Shown here: piece by piece, positions 14,524 to 17,567 of the stretch
Position numbering within the stretch: the first letter of the stretch is position 1
How the letters are laid out: every line of letters starts with the position of its first letter
Assembly: GCA_043801935.1 (NCBI GenBank)
Contig: JAZDLO010000176.1
Span: forward strand, 1-17,567
From: JAZDLO01 sp043801935
Lineage (GTDB): Bacteria > Actinomycetota > Thermoleophilia > RBG-16-64-13
DNA length: 17,567 nucleotides
Direction: 5' to 3'
Notes under the pieces: model-generated
What the model was told of the DNA's origin: nothing
What the model saw: only the letters and a program-made list of their open reading frames with translations
The model's database searches: none
Position numbers and translations under genes: made by a program

Positions 14524-15570
14524 TCACCCAACCCCCGGAGCGGACGCCACCAGACTGTAGTCGGTGCGCCGCTGCGCGGGGGTGAATCCGGCCGCCCGGA
14601 TGGCGTGGACCAAGTCGTCGCGGTTGGCGTGTACGGTCAGACCGGTAGCGGCCACCACGTTCTCCTCGATCATCGTGCTGCCCAGATCGTCGGCGCCGAA
14701 ACGCAGAGCCACTTGCCCCATTTTGAGGCCCTGGGTCACCCACGACGCCTGGATATGCGGGATGTTGTCCAGGTAGAGGCGAGAGACGGCCAGGGTCGTC
14801 AGATAGTCTACGCCGGTCGCCTGCGCGGTGCTATCCTCCAGGGGCGTGTGTCCAGGCTGGAAGCTCCAGGGGATGAAAGCCCTGAACCCGCCGGTCTCGT
14901 CCTGCAGCTCGCGGACCGCGCGCATGTGCTCCACCCGTTCGCGGAGGGTCTCGATGCTCCCGAACATCATGGTGGCGGTCCCCGGGATCCCCTGGCAGTG
15001 CGCCTCACGCATGACCTCCAGCCAAGCCTTGGTGCTGGCCTTCCCGGGGGCCACCTGCTCCCGTACCCGGTCCACCAAGATCTCCGCCCCACCGCCGGGC
15101 AACGAGTCGAGACCGGCGTCCTTCAGTCTCCGCAGCACCTCGGCCACCGGCAGGTTGCTCACCTTGGCGATATGGACGATCTCCGGGGCGGAGAGCGAGT
15201 GTATGGTTATGGCGAAGCGGTCCTTGATGGAGCGGAACAGCTCCTCGAAGTAGGTGACGTCGAGATCGGGGTGCAGGCCGCCCTGCATCATGACCGCCGT
15301 GCCACCCAGATCGAGGGTCTCCTGGATCTTCGCGTGGATGACCTCCCGGGAGAGGACGAAGGCTTCGGGCGCCCCTGGAGCGCAGTGAAAGGCGCAGAAG
15401 CGGCAGCCCGAGACGCACACGTTGGTGTGGTTGATGTTGCGGTCGATGATGAACGTAGCCCGAGTGCCGGGAACGAGGCGTTCACGCATGGCGTGAGCCC
15501 GGGCTCCAACCTCGAGCAGCTCCCGCGAGCTCAGCAATTCCAGGGCGTCACTGTCGGTGAGCCGGGTCAT
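14524..15570 (-). CDS. mqnC: Cyclic dehypoxanthinyl futalosine synthase (radical SAM)
   Basis: A 348-residue radical SAM enzyme of the CofH/MqnC/MqnE group. The SAM-cluster cysteines are Cys52, Cys56 and Cys59 (CVSGCRFC) within NINHTNVC. Other marks are IHSLSAPEI, GLDSLPGGGAEIL, GGFRAFIPWSFQP, and GADDLGSTMIEENVV near the end, which I associate with MqnC rather than MqnE. MqnC cyclises dehypoxanthinyl futalosine in the futalosine route to menaquinone. ATG at 15570 overlaps the mqnA stop (ATGA); a longer reading to 15906 would lie within mqnA. It is the last gene of the mqnE-mqnA-mqnC unit and converges with the lactonase gene. Confidence 0.9.
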   Translation of the reverse strand: MTRLTDSDALELLSSRELLEVGARAHAMRERLVPGTRATFIIDRNINHTNVCVSGCRFCAFHCAPGAPEAFVLSREVIHAKIQETLDLGGTAVMMQGGLHPDLDVTYFEELFRSIKDRFAITIHSLSAPEIVHIAKVSNLPVAEVLRRLKDAGLDSLPGGGAEILVDRVREQVAPGKASTKAWLEVMREAHCQGIPGTATMMFGSIETLRERVEHMRAVRELQDETGGFRAFIPWSFQPGHTPLEDSTAQATGVDYLTTLAVSRLYLDNIPHIQASWVTQGLKMGQVALRFGADDLGSTMIEENVVAATGLTVHANRDDLVHAIRAAGFTPAQRRTDYSLVASAPGVG

Positions 15571-16445
15571 CGAGTGACCGGCTCGCCGGCGATCTCGTCG
15601 ATGAAACGCAGCTCGGGGATCTCGTCCAGTTCCCCGGCCTCGTGAGCCAGTTCGAAGAAACGGCGCAGGCCCCTTCGGTGGTCCTCGGTGAAGTCGTACT
15701 GCAGGACGGAGAAATAGCGGGTGAGACCGGCACGGTCGAACCTGAATCGACCTTCGGCGGCGGCCACCACCTCGGGCAGGCGTTCCCGTCCATAGTCCAT
15801 GCACTTCACCAGTTCTCGCTCCGCGGCCAGGAGCTCGGCCCCGTTGGTGCGGGCGAAGTCCTCCCGGGCCGCCCACACCGCATAGACCATGGAAAGGCCG
15901 GTCCATTCTTGCCAGAGGACACCCAGATCATGGCAGGTCGTATCCGCTTCGGGGAAATACAGGGCCTCGAGGCCTTGGTCGCCGATGACCAGCGCCGCAT
16001 CGTACTCAGCCAGCGCCGCCAGAATGGAGCCGTCTAGCGATCCGTAGGCCACTTCTCGGCCGAAACGCAGCTTGAGGATGGTCTTGAGTAGACTGACGGA
16101 AGTGGCGCTCTGCCGGGTGAGGGCGACCGAGGCGATCCGGTCGATGGGTTTGCGTGTGACCAGCTGGATGCTGTCGACGGCCCCGAGGGACGAGATGCTG
16201 AGGTAGCGCGACAAGAGCAGTCGTTTGTGGCCGCGAGCATAGGCGATGGAGCTGACCGGACCAAGATCGATGTCTCCGTCGACAAGCATGCGGTTGAGAT
16301 CGGTGGGTACCCCGGGCACCAGCTCGATGCCCGGTCGCCCGGGTTGGTCGACCCGCCGATCTTCGACCAGCACCCCCCTCCGCTCAAGTCCATGGTAGAG
16401 CGGATAGCAGTTCAGAAAGCCGATGTGACCCACCCGGACCGTCAT
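15567..16445 (-). CDS. mqnA: Chorismate dehydratase (futalosine pathway)
   Basis: A 292-residue MqnA-type protein with a periplasmic-binding-protein fold but no signal peptide, so cytoplasmic. It opens with the family pattern VRVGHIGFLNCYPLYHGLE, followed by GVPTDLNRMLVDGDIDLGPVSS and LTRQSATSVSLLK. MqnA dehydrates chorismate to 3-[(1-carboxyvinyl)oxy]benzoate, the first step of the futalosine menaquinone pathway. ATG at 16445 overlaps the mqnE stop as ATGA, and the stop overlaps the mqnC start the same way, so the three genes are translationally coupled and supply consecutive steps. Confidence 0.92.
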   Translation of the reverse strand: MTVRVGHIGFLNCYPLYHGLERRGVLVEDRRVDQPGRPGIELVPGVPTDLNRMLVDGDIDLGPVSSIAYARGHKRLLLSRYLSISSLGAVDSIQLVTRKPIDRIASVALTRQSATSVSLLKTILKLRFGREVAYGSLDGSILAALAEYDAALVIGDQGLEALYFPEADTTCHDLGVLWQEWTGLSMVYAVWAAREDFARTNGAELLAAERELVKCMDYGRERLPEVVAAAEGRFRFDRAGLTRYFSVLQYDFTEDHRRGLRRFFELAHEAGELDEIPELRFIDEIAGEPVTR

Positions 16446-17567
16446 TCGTCCCCTCCTGGGCCGGGCGACGAGGAGGCTGGAACCGCGGCCTCGTAGCGTC
16501 GCACCACCTGGTAGAGCCCGTCGCGCTCCACCGGGGTCCGTCCCGTGTCCCGGATGACCCGGACGAGCTCCGACTTGGCCACGGTCTGGCCGTGCCCGGC
16601 TCCGGACATGAGGGATATGACCTCCTCGACCACGGTGCCATCCATGTCATTGGCGCCGAAGAACAGGGCCGCCTGAGCCAGTTTTAGCCCGGTCATGACC
16701 CAGTAGGTCTTGATATGGGAGAGATTGTCCAGCAGGAGACGGGCCACCGCCAGCGTCTTGAGGTCGTCCGTGCCCGTGGTGGGAGGAAGGTGCGAGAGTT
16801 GGGTGTTCTTGGGCTGGAAAGCCAGTGGGATGAAGGCCTGGAAGCCACCGGTGGCGTCCTGGGCGGCACGGAGCCGCAGCAAGTGGTCCACCCGGTCTGC
16901 GTAGGTCTCCACGTGGCCGTAGAGCATGGTGGCGTTGGTCCGGAGTCCCAGGCCGTGCGCGAGCTGGTGCACCTCCAGCCATCTCTCTCCGGATATCTTG
17001 GCCGGACACACCTGCTCGCGCACCCGCGCCGCGAAGATCTCGGCGCCTCCGCCCGGTAGGCTGTCGAGGCCGACCGACTTGAGATCGCGGAGGATGTCCT
17101 CCACCGACAACCCCTCCGCTGCGGCGAAGTGGACGATCTCCGACGCGGTGAAGGCCTTGATGTGGCCCGCCGGCGCGAGAGCTCTGATGCCCGAGACCAT
17201 CGCCCGGATCGCTCCATAGGGGAGCGCCGGATGCTCTCCACCTACGACGTGTATCTCGGTCGCGCCCTGTTCCAGTGCTTCATGGGCTTTGGCCAGGACC
17301 TCATCGACCGACAGCGTATATGCGCCCGGCTCGCCTTCGTCTCGGGAGAAGGCGCAGAAGCGGCAGCGATTGCGACACACGTTGGTGTAGTTGATGTGGC
17401 GGTTGACCACGAAGTAGACGTCGTGCCCCACCTTCCGGTGCCGCACCTGGTCGGCAAGCCGGCCGATGCGGAGCAGATCGGGAGACTCGAACAAGGCGAT
17501 TCCATCCGCGGCAGAGAGACGGTTCCCATGAGCAACCTTCTCTTCGACGACGGCGAGCGGATCGAGG
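16442..17567 (-). CDS. mqnE: Aminofutalosine synthase (radical SAM), 5' end beyond window
   Basis: A radical SAM enzyme joining the MqnA product to SAM to give aminofutalosine. The cluster motif CRNRCRFC lies within RHINYTNVC, followed by SRDEGEPGAYT, IHVVGGEHP, IKAFTASEI, GLDSLPGGGAEIF, NATMLYGHVET and GGFQAFIPLAFQP, all typical of MqnE. A TTG at 17494 could be read as a start, but the same frame continues upstream to the edge and encodes family-like N-terminal sequence (VVEEKVAHGNRLSAADGIAL before FESPDLLRIGRLAD). The gene is therefore partial, with its true start outside. The stop overlaps mqnA. At least 375 residues are visible. The C-terminal tail is Ser/Pro/Gly-rich and probably disordered. 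Confidence 0.9.
   Translation of the reverse strand, partial: LDPLAVVEEKVAHGNRLSAADGIALFESPDLLRIGRLADQVRHRKVGHDVYFVVNRHINYTNVCRNRCRFCAFSRDEGEPGAYTLSVDEVLAKAHEALEQGATEIHVVGGEHPALPYGAIRAMVSGIRALAPAGHIKAFTASEIVHFAAAEGLSVEDILRDLKSVGLDSLPGGGAEIFAARVREQVCPAKISGERWLEVHQLAHGLGLRTNATMLYGHVETYADRVDHLLRLRAAQDATGGFQAFIPLAFQPKNTQLSHLPPTTGTDDLKTLAVARLLLDNLSHIKTYWVMTGLKLAQAALFFGANDMDGTVVEEVISLMSGAGHGQTVAKSELVRVIRDTGRTPVERDGLYQVVRRYEAAVPASSSPGPGGDE

Overview
The window comes from a GC-rich bacterium. A futalosine-type menaquinone operon, two tungsten/molybdenum aldehyde:ferredoxin oxidoreductases (AOR) and a multi-cluster ferredoxin point to anaerobic metabolism. The binding lipoprotein has a Thr/Ala-rich linker after its lipobox, which fits an anaerobic actinobacterium. 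That taxonomic guess is weak, because no rRNA or other marker is present.

Layout. Thirteen genes lie head to tail on the minus strand, from position 13394 down past position 1, with gaps of 2-95 bases or 4-base start/stop overlaps. They look like one long operon. In transcription order they are: an amidohydrolase-2 protein; a four-gene BMP-type ABC importer (lipoprotein, double ATPase, two permeases); a class V aminotransferase resembling pyridoxamine-pyruvate aminotransferase; a four-cluster ferredoxin; an AOR; a MoaD-like protein; a GntR/HutC regulator; a zinc alcohol dehydrogenase; an iron alcohol dehydrogenase; and the N-terminal half of a second AOR cut by the window edge. One gene at 13661-14485 is divergent and encodes an MBL-fold lactonase that strongly resembles 4-pyridoxolactonase. 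The 266-base divergent region holds a good extended -10 promoter for the operon, with inverted repeats over the -10. From 14524 to the right edge, mqnC, mqnA and mqnE form a separate, translationally coupled minus-strand operon. The mqnE start lies beyond the window.

Main interpretation (inference). The aminotransferase and the lactonase resemble two consecutive enzymes of aerobic vitamin B6 degradation in Mesorhizobium loti. The rest of that aerobic pathway (FAD pyridoxine oxidase, SDR pyridoxal dehydrogenase, ring-opening oxygenase) is absent here. In its place are two alcohol dehydrogenases, two AORs, a ferredoxin, a MoaD-like cofactor protein and an amidohydrolase-superfamily enzyme that could be a decarboxylase. 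The region could therefore be an undescribed, oxygen-independent route for uptake and breakdown of vitamin B6: importer, then aminotransferase to pyridoxal, dehydrogenase to 4-pyridoxolactone, lactonase to 4-pyridoxate, alcohol dehydrogenase plus AOR at the 5-hydroxymethyl group, then decarboxylation. Reduced ferredoxin and the menaquinone made by the neighbouring pathway would carry electrons away. The lactonase call is the firmest anchor. The substrates of the dehydrogenases, AORs, amidohydrolase and importer are guesses from context.
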